Positions 7,517-16,364 of a stretch of 60,918 nucleotides of DNA are shown here, piece by piece (the stretch's first letter is position 1; each line of letters opens with the position of its first letter). This DNA comes from Phaeodactylibacter sp. (GTDB lineage Bacteria; Bacteroidota; Bacteroidia; Chitinophagales; Saprospiraceae). The notes under the pieces were generated by a model. It did no database searches and was not told the origin of the DNA. It worked only from the letters and a program-made list of their open reading frames with translations. Both the position numbers and the translations under genes were made by a program. The DNA lies in the NCBI GenBank assembly GCA_024102975.1, contig JAGFJD010000195.1:1-60918 (forward strand). Reading direction: 5' to 3'.

Positions 7517-9805
7517 TTAATATTGAAAACTATTTTTTGTTGATTTTAATATTTTTCGTATAAAGCTTTGTGCTATTCCATCAGAGAAATGAGACGGCAA
7601 CTCGTCATATTCGACTTCGACGGCACCTTGTCCAGAGCCGATACCATGCTGGCGTTCACGCGCTTCTGCCGGGGTAATATCCGCTTCTTCCTGGGCATGG
7701 CCTGTCTCCTGCCTGTGCTGCTGTGCTACAAAGCCGGCTGGATTCCCAACTGGCGGGCCAAGGAGCTTTTTCTCACCCATTTTTTTCGCGGGGAGCCGCT
7801 TGTCGAATTTCAGGAGGCCTGCAGGCGCTTCGGGCGGGATCGGATTCCCGGCCTGATCCGGCCTGAAGCGCTGCGCCAACTGGAAAAACACCGCTCGGAA
7901 GGCGGGCAGGTCGTCGTTGTAAGCGCCTCCGCCGAAGACTGGCTCGCCCCCTGGTGCCGGCACATGCAGGTTGATTTGCTTGCCACCCGCCTGCAGGCCA
8001 GGCAGGGGCGGCTGACCGGAAAGCTGGACGGCCCCAACTGCTTCGGCCCGGAAAAGGTTAACCGCCTGAAAGCTGCCTACCGCCTCCATGAATACGCGGA
8101 GATCATTGCCTACGGAGACAGCAAAGGGGATGCGCAACTCTTTGAAATCGCTTCCAGCTTTTATTATAAGCCCTTTCGGGGGCAGCGTTGAAACCTCTTT
8201 CCTGTTTTGCAGGGATAACAGCAACAGCTCTTTGCTGCGGTCCTGGTAAAGTATCTCGTATTGCTCACAAAGTTCAGCCAGAAATTGCGCCAATTCGGGT
8301 TCCCGCGAATATCCGATAGCCCCCAACAGGCCCGCCCCCTTTTTCTTTAAATTATCGACAACGGCTTCGTTCCACTGGCCTGCCAGTATCGTCCAGCCCT
8401 GCCGGCCCGAGTAATAATAAGTCACCGGGCTGACGTCGACCCCGCCTTTATGGATAGTATAGTCGCCTCCCATTATGATCTTTAAGCTGTCGGGCGACGC
8501 CTTTTTAATCTCCTGGGCCAGTATCCAGTTGGCAGTGTGTACCGGGGCGTTTTTATAGCAGGACTCAAATATGTGTTTTTTTCTCAGCGGGAAAAAAATC
8601 AGCAAGGCCAGGCAGGTAAGGAGGGAAAAGGGCAGCGCTGCAGCTTTGAACAGCCTCCTGCCGCTGTCCAGCGCCAAAAAATAAATGAAAAAACCGAAGG
8701 TGCTCAGGCCCAAACCAATAAAAAAAGAAGCTGCCGGAATGATGGTCAGCTGCCGGTAGGAGGTATCGGCCTGCCCTTCGGCAACAATGATGAAATAACA
8801 GGCGATGGCCAGCAGGTAGGCCACGAAAAGTTGTCCTCTTTTCAGAGAGAACAAAGATACCGCCAGCCCGGCCAGCAGGAAAAACAGCCCGGGCCCTCCT
8901 AAGAGCAGCACTCTGAGCCTCCAGAGCATGGTGTAATACCAGTCCATGGAACTCAGCATAGTGAAGGTCTGCATTTTATCATGGCCGCCAAACCGGCCTC
9001 CGAAGACCCCGAATACGTCTATGCAGTGTTGAGCGAGATAATAAGCATAACCATACCATAAGCCGGGAAGGATCAGAGCTGCTGCCAATGGCCAGGCCAA
9101 TGCTCCGTATTTTTTAAAGTTGAACCGGCACTTCCGGAAACAAATCCACGCCAGCGGCAGCAGCAGGTACAGCGCCGTCGGTTTGAGGGCCAGGGTTAGC
9201 GAAAACCCCAGGATGGACAGGGCCAGGTCCTGTTTCCTCCTGAAGTCCATCCATTGTGCGTAGTGATAAATGGAGAAAACCGAAAAAAAGATCATCGCCG
9301 GTTCGGAGAACAGGATGTTCCTGAACGGGTCAAACAACGGGAAAAGGCCGGCAAAAAAAGCCGACGATAGCGCCAGGACTACCCCTGCTTCTCTCCTGGC
9401 AAGTTTATATACATACACCATCAGCAACAAAAAGGCGATAGCAGAGACGAGCCGGACGGAGAAGGCATTGATCCCGAACACCGGGTACAGCAAGCTGGCC
9501 AGGAAGGGGACGAGCGGGAACTCCATAGCCGTCACCCGGGGTTCTTCCGCCGGCCAGGATATTTCCGGCTTCAGGAAATGGTACCCGTGCCGGTAGTAGT
9601 TCTCCGAGATCATGATGTGGTCAATCTCTTTCCAAACCGTTCGGTCGATGTCCGGTATGTGAATCGTGGCCATCCGGAAAATTGCGAAAAGCACAACGAT
9701 AGCCAGCAGGATGAGGTTGGCCTTCCTTTCCGGCAAACTGTCGTATCGCACGAATCCGTCCACCTTCTCAACGGACTTGCGCCAGGCTTTTACCAATTGC
9801 TTCAT
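7517..9805 (-). CDS. GT39/PMT-like membrane glycosyltransferase with anomalous antisense tail
   Basis: Residues 1 to ~537 look like a GT-C polytopic glycosyltransferase of the ArnT/PMT_2 group. An acidic motif after the first membrane helix (IPDIDRTVWKEIDHIMISENYY) is followed by about ten hydrophobic segments and a soluble C-terminal domain. Such enzymes use polyprenyl-phosphate sugars on the periplasmic face. Beyond ~residue 537 (about 8195) the frame runs 220 codons straight through the antisense of the plus-strand HAD gene, and that part has no protein character. In the next frame a tandem TAA TAA lies at 8161-8166, just after a G5 run at 8178-8182, so a one-base indel could explain the long tail. 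The true gene probably ends near 8161. The start is 6 bp after the UbiA gene stop, so the two are coupled. Confidence 0.75.
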   Translation of the reverse strand: MKQLVKAWRKSVEKVDGFVRYDSLPERKANLILLAIVVLFAIFRMATIHIPDIDRTVWKEIDHIMISENYYRHGYHFLKPEISWPAEEPRVTAMEFPLVPFLASLLYPVFGINAFSVRLVSAIAFLLLMVYVYKLARREAGVVLALSSAFFAGLFPLFDPFRNILFSEPAMIFFSVFSIYHYAQWMDFRRKQDLALSILGFSLTLALKPTALYLLLPLAWICFRKCRFNFKKYGALAWPLAAALILPGLWYGYAYYLAQHCIDVFGVFGGRFGGHDKMQTFTMLSSMDWYYTMLWRLRVLLLGGPGLFFLLAGLAVSLFSLKRGQLFVAYLLAIACYFIIVAEGQADTSYRQLTIIPAASFFIGLGLSTFGFFIYFLALDSGRRLFKAAALPFSLLTCLALLIFFPLRKKHIFESCYKNAPVHTANWILAQEIKKASPDSLKIIMGGDYTIHKGGVDVSPVTYYYSGRQGWTILAGQWNEAVVDNLKKKGAGLLGAIGYSREPELAQFLAELCEQYEILYQDRSKELLLLSLQNRKEVSTLPPKGLIIKAGSDFKELRIPFAVSVGNDLRVFMEAVGSFQAVNLFRAEAVGAVQLSGQPPLPGLQAGGKQINLHVPAPGGEPVFGGGAYNDDLPAFRAVFFQLAQRFRPDQAGNPIPPEAPAGLLKFDKRLPAKKMGEKKLLGPPVGNPAGFVAQQHRQETGHAQEEADITPAEARERQHGIGSGQGAVEVEYDELPSHFSDGIAQSFIRKILKSTKNSFQY
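7589..8191 (+). CDS. HAD-IB family phosphatase
   Basis: A complete HAD phosphatase of about 200 residues. Motif I is IFDFDGTLS (nucleophile Asp in DFDGT, residues 9-13), motif II is VVVSASAEDW, and motif III/IV is IIAYGDSKGDAQLF. The SerB-like subfamily dephosphorylates small phosphorylated metabolites or polyprenyl-linked phospho-sugars. The UbiA phosphoribosyltransferase two genes away makes a decaprenylphosphoryl-5-phosphoribose phosphatase role attractive. It is the only plus-strand gene inside the 53-kb locus and points against the GT39-like gene. The ATG at 7589 is preferred over an in-frame TTG at 7568. A G5 run at 8178-8182 close to its stop may be an indel site that also affects this C-terminus. 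Confidence 0.85.
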   Translation: MRRQLVIFDFDGTLSRADTMLAFTRFCRGNIRFFLGMACLLPVLLCYKAGWIPNWRAKELFLTHFFRGEPLVEFQEACRRFGRDRIPGLIRPEALRQLEKHRSEGGQVVVVSASAEDWLAPWCRHMQVDLLATRLQARQGRLTGKLDGPNCFGPEKVNRLKAAYRLHEYAEIIAYGDSKGDAQLFEIASSFYYKPFRGQR

Positions 9806-9811
9806 TTATGC

Positions 9812-10744
9812 TCATGCGGTTGTCCGGGAAAAAAACAAGATGGCAAGGACTGCCAAAAACCAAAGCAGGCCATTAACAACAAAGGGTTTATCCTTAAGCA
9901 TCATCCAGGTCGGGTCGCCTCCCGACTGTTTGATATAGATCAGGTACAAATACCGGAAAATTCCGTAAATAACCATCGGGGTGGTCAGAGCCAGCCACTG
10001 GGTGCCAAACCGGGCGGCTGTCTCATCCGCCATGGTATACAGGGAATAGGTGACCAGCGCGGCACCGGCGCTGACGAACATGAGCCCATCGATAAATGGG
10101 AGCGTGTAATTCGCCAGGCTCTTCCGGTGGCGGCGGGCGCCGGCTTTGAGCGAGGCCAGCTCGTGGCGCCGCTTCCCGAACACCAGCAGCAGGGCCAGCA
10201 ACAGGGTACAGATGAACAACCAGGGGGAGACGTCCACCCGGATAGCTACAGCCCCGCCCACTGCCCGGAGCAAAAAACCGAAGGCTACAATCATCACATC
10301 CAGCAGCACGACCCGCTTGAGGCCAAAAGAATAGCCCACGTTAATCAGGAAATAGGATAGCAAAACCGCCAGCAAACCGGTGTTGACAGAATAACCCAAT
10401 GCCAGGCCCGAGGCCAGGAAGGCCGCCAAAGCTGCCAGCGCAACGTTGACGGGAACCCTGCCGGCTGCGATGGGCCGGTTTCTTTTCTCCGGATGCAACC
10501 GGTCGGCTTCGAGGTCCCGGATGTCGTTCATCAGGTAGACGCCGCTGCTCACCAGGCAGAACCCGGCGAACGCCTTCAGGCTGAGGATAACCGCCTCCAG
10601 GTTTAAAAAGGAAAGGGAAAAGAACAGTGCCGCAAATACAAGGACGTTCTTTATCCACTGATAAGGCCGCAGGCTAATGGCAATGCCGATAAGCATTAAA
10701 CCAGAAGCCCTGGCCTTGCCGTTCAGGTCGACGATATGGGACAT
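9812..10744 (-). CDS. Decaprenyl-phosphate phosphoribosyltransferase-like UbiA family protein
   Basis: A 310-residue UbiA prenyltransferase-fold membrane protein. RPYQWIKN (26-33) and the Asp-rich motif NDIRDLEADRLHPEKRNRP (73-91) match the subgroup that adds 5-phosphoribose from PRPP to polyprenyl phosphate (Rv3806c type). About eight hydrophobic helices follow, with a second polar loop at GKRRHELASLKAGARRHRKSL. In actinobacteria this feeds the arabinose donor pathway. Here a HAD phosphatase and GT-C enzymes lie next to it, so a polyprenyl-phosphate pentose donor for the polysaccharide is likely (inference). No DprE1/DprE2 pair is seen in the window. It lies 4 bp after the wecB stop and 6 bp before the GT39-like start. 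Confidence 0.88.
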   Translation of the reverse strand: MSHIVDLNGKARASGLMLIGIAISLRPYQWIKNVLVFAALFFSLSFLNLEAVILSLKAFAGFCLVSSGVYLMNDIRDLEADRLHPEKRNRPIAAGRVPVNVALAALAAFLASGLALGYSVNTGLLAVLLSYFLINVGYSFGLKRVVLLDVMIVAFGFLLRAVGGAVAIRVDVSPWLFICTLLLALLLVFGKRRHELASLKAGARRHRKSLANYTLPFIDGLMFVSAGAALVTYSLYTMADETAARFGTQWLALTTPMVIYGIFRYLYLIYIKQSGGDPTWMMLKDKPFVVNGLLWFLAVLAILFFSRTTA

Positions 10745-10748
10745 AAGT

Positions 10749-11846
10749 TTATGGGGTTTGTATGGCCCGGCAACAGAACCTGGCCTGGAGCGCCCCGACG
10801 ATGATCTCGCCGGCCCGGCCGTCGCCGTAGGGTCTGTGGCTGTACAGGGGCACCCTTTCGCAGCTTACCGCCCGGACAATAGCGTCTGCGGCCCGGCATT
10901 TCACCAGGATATTGGCGCCCGCCGCCACTGTTTCCATCCACTCGGTTTCCGGCCGCAGGGTTACGCAGGGCGTCCCGACGAAAAAGGCTTCTTTCTGGAT
11001 TCCGCCGGAATCGGTGACGATCTTGATCGCATTCTTTTCCAGCAGGATAAAATCAAGATAACCCAGGGGTTCCGATATCTGGATATTGCTGCCCGGGACG
11101 ATCCCGAACCGCTTCAGGTTCTTCCGGAGGCGGGGATGGGCTGCTAAGATCACTTTCTCTTTTAGCCGGGACAGGCCCTCTATAATCTCGCTTAGCTGCC
11201 GGCCATCATCCACATTGTAAGGCCGGTGCAGGGTAGCCAGATAATAACCCCGGGGTTGGAGGCGCAGCTCAGCCAGGATGGATGATCGGCGCTCCGCCAT
11301 TTTCAGGCCTTTCAGGATCATGTCGTACATGACGTCACCGCTGAAGCAAGCCTTGCTTTCCAGGCCTTCTCTTTGCAGGTTAGCCAGCGCCGTACGGGAA
11401 GGGGCGAACAGCAGGTCGGATATATGGTCCGTCGCGATGCGGTTGATCTCCTCCGGCATGCACCGGTTGAAACTGCGCAGGCCCGATTCGACATGGGCCA
11501 CCGGAATATGGAGCTTGGCCCCCACCAAAGCCCCCGCCAGCGTCGAGTTGACGTCGCCGATTACCACCAGGGCGGCGAAGGGGTGTGCCAGGCATAATGC
11601 CTCCAGCTTTTTCATTATTTCTCCTGTTTGCCGCGCGTGCGTATTCCCTTCTGCGCGCAGGTGGAAACCGGGGGCTGGAATAGCCAATTCCTCAAAGAAA
11701 ATATCGGACATCATCCGGTCATAATGCTGGCCGGTGTGGGCTATTTTGTAAGGCATGCCACTTTCCTGCAGTGCTCGGCAGATCGGCGCTATTTTTACAA
11801 AGTTCGGCCGTGCGCCAACGACGAATAAAATGCACTTCTTATCCAT
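10749..11846 (-). CDS. wecB: UDP-N-acetylglucosamine 2-epimerase (non-hydrolysing)
   Basis: A 365-residue WecB-type epimerase that interconverts UDP-GlcNAc and UDP-ManNAc. Family blocks are all present: VVGARPNFVKIAP at the N-terminus, HTGQHYDRMMSD (37-48), VIGDVNSTLAGA, HVESGLRSFNRCMPEEINR and the UDP-binding TDSGGIQKEA. The length is typical. Its ATG overlaps the stop of the upstream GH38-like gene by one base (TAATG), which implies translational coupling. This is the first of two WecB paralogs in the locus. The other, at 26527-27711, carries a repeat-derived insertion. Confidence 0.95.
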   Translation of the reverse strand: MDKKCILFVVGARPNFVKIAPICRALQESGMPYKIAHTGQHYDRMMSDIFFEELAIPAPGFHLRAEGNTHARQTGEIMKKLEALCLAHPFAALVVIGDVNSTLAGALVGAKLHIPVAHVESGLRSFNRCMPEEINRIATDHISDLLFAPSRTALANLQREGLESKACFSGDVMYDMILKGLKMAERRSSILAELRLQPRGYYLATLHRPYNVDDGRQLSEIIEGLSRLKEKVILAAHPRLRKNLKRFGIVPGSNIQISEPLGYLDFILLEKNAIKIVTDSGGIQKEAFFVGTPCVTLRPETEWMETVAAGANILVKCRAADAIVRAVSCERVPLYSHRPYGDGRAGEIIVGALQARFCCRAIQTP

Positions 11847-14704
11847 TAGGGAATGGCCAGCGTTTTGGTGGCTTTTTGTTTTCCGAATATTGCCTGCACG
11901 TAGTAGATTCCGGCGGGCCAGCGCCTGAGGGAGATGTCCGAATGATGCGTTATGCCTTCAAACTCCTCTTTATAGAGAATATTTCCGGAAGGGCCGGCAA
12001 TGCGGAGCGTTCCGCGCTGTTTTTTATGGAATCGCAATACCACCTGCACCTGATCCAGCGCCGGATTGGGATACAACTCAAATTCGAGGATTCCGTCGCA
12101 GTCACCTGTGCAGGGGAAGGTGTCGTTTTTGCCCCAGTCCGGCTCTTCCAGGAAAACCCGGTAAGTCTGCAGCTGCTGCTGGCCGACGGGCGTCAGCAGG
12201 TTGCCGTCCCTGACCGGCGCCGGCCCGAGGTCCGTTTCCAGGTGGGTGGCCTGATAAGCGGCCAATACCTCCTGTTCGAAATCTGCCAGGCCAAGATGGT
12301 TCTGGAAATCCATATTCCACAGCCGCAACACCAGGCCGCCATCCGCTATCCCTTCTTCGGCGGGTTTCAATGCCCACAGCAGGATGCCGCCGCCGGAGAC
12401 CTGCATCAGGGAAAAGGTGTCGCCGGGCAGCATTGCGCCGTCTGCGCTCCGGACCATCCGGGCGATCAGTGGGTTTTGGTGCTCCAGGGCGAATTTCATG
12501 GATTGGGCCGCTGAGTAGCCTCCTTCCCGGGCCTGAAGGGAAAACCGGTTGGCGAATTCCGTGAAACCGCCCTGGTTGGGAATGCCCGGGCTGGCCATGT
12601 TCCCGCCGATCAGGACATTGGCCTGGGCGGTGCTTTCGTCGAGAAAGTTGGTGGTGCTGTTGCCCAGCTTCATAAAAGCCGCGCCCTGGCTGGACAGGGA
12701 GATGCCGTAACCGCCCGCGTCAAAGTGAACGAAGTGGTTCAGCGTCTGCCAGTCGTGGCGGATGCCCAGCCCGGGAGGAGCATAATGGCCGCCGCCGGAA
12801 GTATATTTAGCTTTCAGGATAGCGCCCAGCTCTTCGTGCCAGGCAACCGGATTGTCGAGGTTGAAAGAAAAGGAATACATCCTGGGGCCGTTGCCGAAGG
12901 CTTCCGTTATCTGGTTGAGAATATCAACGCGGTTGATCCCCCGATACAAGGTGATGTAGGTGGTGTGTTGCAGAGGTTTGGGCGAAGTGCAGGCAATGGT
13001 GCCTGAAACCGGCCCGTTGTACAGCAGGGAGAGGCTGCCCGCCTGGCCGGCCCCCTGGCCGAAGTCGTTCGCGTAACGCCCGTTGGTTACACGGACGAGT
13101 TCCCGGTTCTTTGCCTTGTCGATCATGCTGGTGATGGCGCCTTCCCGGGTAACGGTAAGCCGGTAGAGCCCATTTTCGAAAACGTTGCCGTTGAGGGCGG
13201 CGGCATCGGGCAACTGTCCGCCCGGCCCGGGTTGAATCTCAAAAACTTTATACCCCACGGAGGGGACATCCGGCGCGAGGATTTGCAGGTATTGGATGTT
13301 GCCGACCCGGATGACCTGGTGAGGCACCTCCGAATTGTCGCTAATGTCTATGACCTTTATGTTCGTACTTCCCTGGTACTCCAGGTTTGCCGCTTCGGAG
13401 CGGGGCCACCCCAGGGGGTTGAAGACGAAGAAGCGGGGCCGGGAGGAAGGCGAAGGGATGAGGGCCGCCAGGGTGCCGAGGGCGGCCTCGTACAGTTCGT
13501 CCACGTAATCGGTTACGGTTTGTTGAAGGCTGGCTTGCCATTCATTGCGCTGATCGGGACAACAGCCGTGGAAGGCAAAGTTGTGTTCCCAATAGGAACC
13601 CAGGGCGATATAGGCTTCCTCTCTTTTTGCTTTCCGGGCTTCGAAAAAACCGGGTTCCGCCAGGCTGGCCAGGCTGGCGGCGGCTTCGGCGGCGCGCAGC
13701 TTTTCAACTGAATTCCGGATGGCCGCCGTCGGGGCTGCCAGGGAAGCGCAGTTGACGTCCCAGTCGTTTCCGTACGTCCAGGATTCGGCAGGGAGGCTGT
13801 TGACGTCGTAGACGTCCAGGAAATGCTCGAAGAAATCGGTTTCGTTCGAGACATAAACCTGCCGGCTGCTGTTGGACCCATCCCGGGCAATGCCGGGGAA
13901 GGAGCCGTCAGTCACCTGGAGGCCGTCCCATCCAAAACCGAAAGCGCCGGCGATGCGGTAGGGGTAGCCGGCCGTATTGCATTTCGCGTCGCATTCGGCA
14001 ATGGCGTTTGCCGCATACCGGGCTTCCGCGTATCCGCCGGGCCGCCGGGTGCCATCCTGGGTGGAAAAATCGTACCATTTCATCACCACGCCCCGGCCGT
14101 CGGGGCCCAGGTATCGGTAGACCTCATTGGCCCTGTTGGCCAGGCCGGACAGCGAAACAGGGGACTGGCAGCCGCAGACTCCTTTCCAGGAATACCGGGC
14201 GCCGGCGCCGGCCCACAGGGAGGCCAGGCCCAGCGGCTGGGTCTGGTTTTCCATGCTGGCCACCAGGTTCAGGCCGAGTTGGTATTCTCGGTCGAGCCGC
14301 CCGGCCCAGTACATGCCGCGCAGGACGGCCTCGGTGGGCTGCCCCCCGTAGGTGGAGACCAGATAATTGAAAGGCAGGCTGAAATGGCCGCTCCGGATTC
14401 GGCTGATCAGGCGGCCGAAGGCCTCCGGAGAGCGGTATTTCTGATACGTATAGGCATACCAGGCGCCGTCGAGGTTGTATCGGCTCTGATAGGGCGTGGG
14501 CCAGCCGAGGGTGTTCCCGGTTTGTTCCAGGTAGAAATCGATCTCGTTGAGCGCCACAGCCCGGTAGGCATCGGCGTCCCCGCTCCAGAAGTAATCGGTA
14601 TGGTTGTCGTTGGCCAGGTAAATGTGCTTCTGCTGGCCAAACAGAGGGAGCAGGGAGAAGAAGGCCAGAAAAACCAGAGTTGTCCTGTAGAGGCTGTTGT
14701 TCAT
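11846..14704 (-). CDS. Secreted GH38-like (alpha-mannosidase family) protein with T9SS sorting domain
   Basis: A 952-residue exported protein. A Sec signal peptide (TLVFLAFFSLLPLFGQQ) precedes a glycoside hydrolase 38 N-terminal-like domain with the metal-site motif NDNHTDYFWSGD, where an HxD pair is seen. A long all-beta C-terminal region follows, then a T9SS type A sorting domain (LYPNPALDQVQVVL, then RRWPAGIYYVQAIF). The usual GH38 nucleophile block with Asp before Phe-Gly-His is not evident. The equivalent stretch reads SMENQTQPLGLASL, so activity may differ or be absent. A surface glycosidase encoded inside a biosynthetic operon could trim or recycle the polymer. It is 22 bp from the upstream membrane gene and overlaps wecB by one base. 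Confidence 0.82.
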   Translation of the reverse strand: MNNSLYRTTLVFLAFFSLLPLFGQQKHIYLANDNHTDYFWSGDADAYRAVALNEIDFYLEQTGNTLGWPTPYQSRYNLDGAWYAYTYQKYRSPEAFGRLISRIRSGHFSLPFNYLVSTYGGQPTEAVLRGMYWAGRLDREYQLGLNLVASMENQTQPLGLASLWAGAGARYSWKGVCGCQSPVSLSGLANRANEVYRYLGPDGRGVVMKWYDFSTQDGTRRPGGYAEARYAANAIAECDAKCNTAGYPYRIAGAFGFGWDGLQVTDGSFPGIARDGSNSSRQVYVSNETDFFEHFLDVYDVNSLPAESWTYGNDWDVNCASLAAPTAAIRNSVEKLRAAEAAASLASLAEPGFFEARKAKREEAYIALGSYWEHNFAFHGCCPDQRNEWQASLQQTVTDYVDELYEAALGTLAALIPSPSSRPRFFVFNPLGWPRSEAANLEYQGSTNIKVIDISDNSEVPHQVIRVGNIQYLQILAPDVPSVGYKVFEIQPGPGGQLPDAAALNGNVFENGLYRLTVTREGAITSMIDKAKNRELVRVTNGRYANDFGQGAGQAGSLSLLYNGPVSGTIACTSPKPLQHTTYITLYRGINRVDILNQITEAFGNGPRMYSFSFNLDNPVAWHEELGAILKAKYTSGGGHYAPPGLGIRHDWQTLNHFVHFDAGGYGISLSSQGAAFMKLGNSTTNFLDESTAQANVLIGGNMASPGIPNQGGFTEFANRFSLQAREGGYSAAQSMKFALEHQNPLIARMVRSADGAMLPGDTFSLMQVSGGGILLWALKPAEEGIADGGLVLRLWNMDFQNHLGLADFEQEVLAAYQATHLETDLGPAPVRDGNLLTPVGQQQLQTYRVFLEEPDWGKNDTFPCTGDCDGILEFELYPNPALDQVQVVLRFHKKQRGTLRIAGPSGNILYKEEFEGITHHSDISLRRWPAGIYYVQAIFGKQKATKTLAIP

Positions 14705-14726
14705 GGATATTTTGTTTTCTCAGCGC

Positions 14727-16364
14727 CTATTGAATGCGATACAGGTAATACTGCGGGTTCTGATAAGCCAGGTGCAGGCATGGGATATCCTTCACCTCAA
14801 AATCTGCCAGGAGGTAATCAATGCGGTACTTTTGCCGCAATTCGCACAGGTAAGGCGGTTCTTCGGTGACTTTTGCTTTTTCCTGCATGCGGACGTACCA
14901 ACGGTACAGTTCCTCAGGGTTGGGGGAAACCGGCCCGAATAAATAGGAGACAAACCGCTCTCTTTCCGTTCTTCGCATGATAGACAGGTCCATGTCAAAG
15001 AAGGCGAATTCGGGGCTGCGGATGTCGAATTCGGTGTTGTCCGACAAGAGGCTCTTTTTCGACAACAACAACAACACTGCGTCCCTTTCCGTATTGTTTT
15101 TTACAAAACCAACCATTTCTTCATACGCCGGATTTGAGCCGGGGGATAAGATCAGCCTGGCTTCGATGAACAACCGGTAGGTGTTTCTGGGCAGTGGGGC
15201 GAATAAAAAACAGGTCAATACGGCAAACTGGAAATAGGGATAATGCCGGGGAAGGAAAAAGAAGTATTTCAGGAGGACAACCAGCTGCAAAAACACCAGA
15301 AACGTGAACAGCGTATTTATCCGGAAAGGAAAATATTTGATAAAAGAGCCCTCCCGGTCAAAAAAGGCGATGATCAGCCAGAGCATAAGGCCTGCGGCTA
15401 TTACCGTATTCAACGCGATCACCTTTTTATTGAGTTCGCTCCGGTAAACCCGGAGCGGCAAAGCCGATATCAGGAAGAAGGCGATGAATAGCAGGACGCC
15501 TTCGAGATGGGCGCTTATAAAATACGGAATGCTGGCGAAAAGCCCGATGAGAAATGGCATTTTGAAATAACAGTAAATCCAGTCTGCGCTAACCGGGGTA
15601 TCGTTTGGCGAAATGCTCCCCTTCAATGTCGGCAGAAGAAAAATGAACAGAGGAATCATGGCAAGCACATACGCCAGGCCAAGTCCGATAGCCTGCTTGT
15701 AGTCCTTTTCCCAGATCAGATAGTAAACGAAGAAATAAAGGGCAAACCATCCGCCCACCAGCAGGTGGAAATACGAAGCGATTACAGTGAACAGGACTGC
15801 CCTCCGGTATCTTTCCGCAAAGCCGTAATACAATGCGAAAAGGACAAAAAAATACGCGAATCCCTTCGGCTCGAAATCGAGGAAGATAAACTCCCCGGCA
15901 AAAAAAGATTGAAGGCCAAAATACAAAAAGGCCAGGTGAAGCACTATATCCGCATTATCCAACCGGAACAGCCGGTACAATTTCGCCAGCGGCCAGGCCA
16001 GCAGCAGGCACAGCAGCAACCTGCCTATGCCGGCGGTGGCCTCGAAGGAAAAAATGCTCAGCAAAAAACCTGCGATATACTGGAAAAGCAACCGCGTACT
16101 GGCAAATTCCGACAGAATGGCGGAATTTTGTATCCAGTTGGGTTCGTAGAATTGCTTGGCCAGCGCCAGATATCCCTCTTCATTAGGGCTTAACCTGAAG
16201 CCAAAGAAGAACAACAATAACAGAAAAATAAGGAAGGCGTATTGATTGGCCCCATTGACCAGCCGGACAATGCGGCCAATCAGGGAGGCAAGCCGGAATT
16301 CGTTTGAGCCCTCCAGGTTCAGATTGCCTGCCCGTTCCCGGTCAAGTAGAGAATTGCCGTCCAT
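14727..16364 (-). CDS. Polytopic membrane protein, GT-C glycosyltransferase-like
   Basis: A 545-residue protein with about 11 hydrophobic segments and a C-terminal soluble domain from ~400. The first luminal loop (SPNEEGYLALAKQFYEPNWIQNSA) carries an acidic pair in the position where GT-C enzymes bind the metal-phosphate of a polyprenyl-linked sugar. No exact family is recognised. Its start overlaps the upstream GT2 gene by 23 bp, and GT2 enzymes of that type make polyprenyl-phosphate sugars, so a donor-supplier and user pair is plausible. An O-antigen polymerase role is possible but less likely, because a better Wzy candidate is present at 39768-41321. Confidence 0.65.
   Translation of the reverse strand: MDGNSLLDRERAGNLNLEGSNEFRLASLIGRIVRLVNGANQYAFLIFLLLLFFFGFRLSPNEEGYLALAKQFYEPNWIQNSAILSEFASTRLLFQYIAGFLLSIFSFEATAGIGRLLLCLLLAWPLAKLYRLFRLDNADIVLHLAFLYFGLQSFFAGEFIFLDFEPKGFAYFFVLFALYYGFAERYRRAVLFTVIASYFHLLVGGWFALYFFVYYLIWEKDYKQAIGLGLAYVLAMIPLFIFLLPTLKGSISPNDTPVSADWIYCYFKMPFLIGLFASIPYFISAHLEGVLLFIAFFLISALPLRVYRSELNKKVIALNTVIAAGLMLWLIIAFFDREGSFIKYFPFRINTLFTFLVFLQLVVLLKYFFFLPRHYPYFQFAVLTCFLFAPLPRNTYRLFIEARLILSPGSNPAYEEMVGFVKNNTERDAVLLLLSKKSLLSDNTEFDIRSPEFAFFDMDLSIMRRTERERFVSYLFGPVSPNPEELYRWYVRMQEKAKVTEEPPYLCELRQKYRIDYLLADFEVKDIPCLHLAYQNPQYYLYRIQ

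Noticed and set aside
13823..14869. 348-codon plus-strand frame
   Set aside because: It is antisense to the GH38-like gene and shows no recognisable domain.
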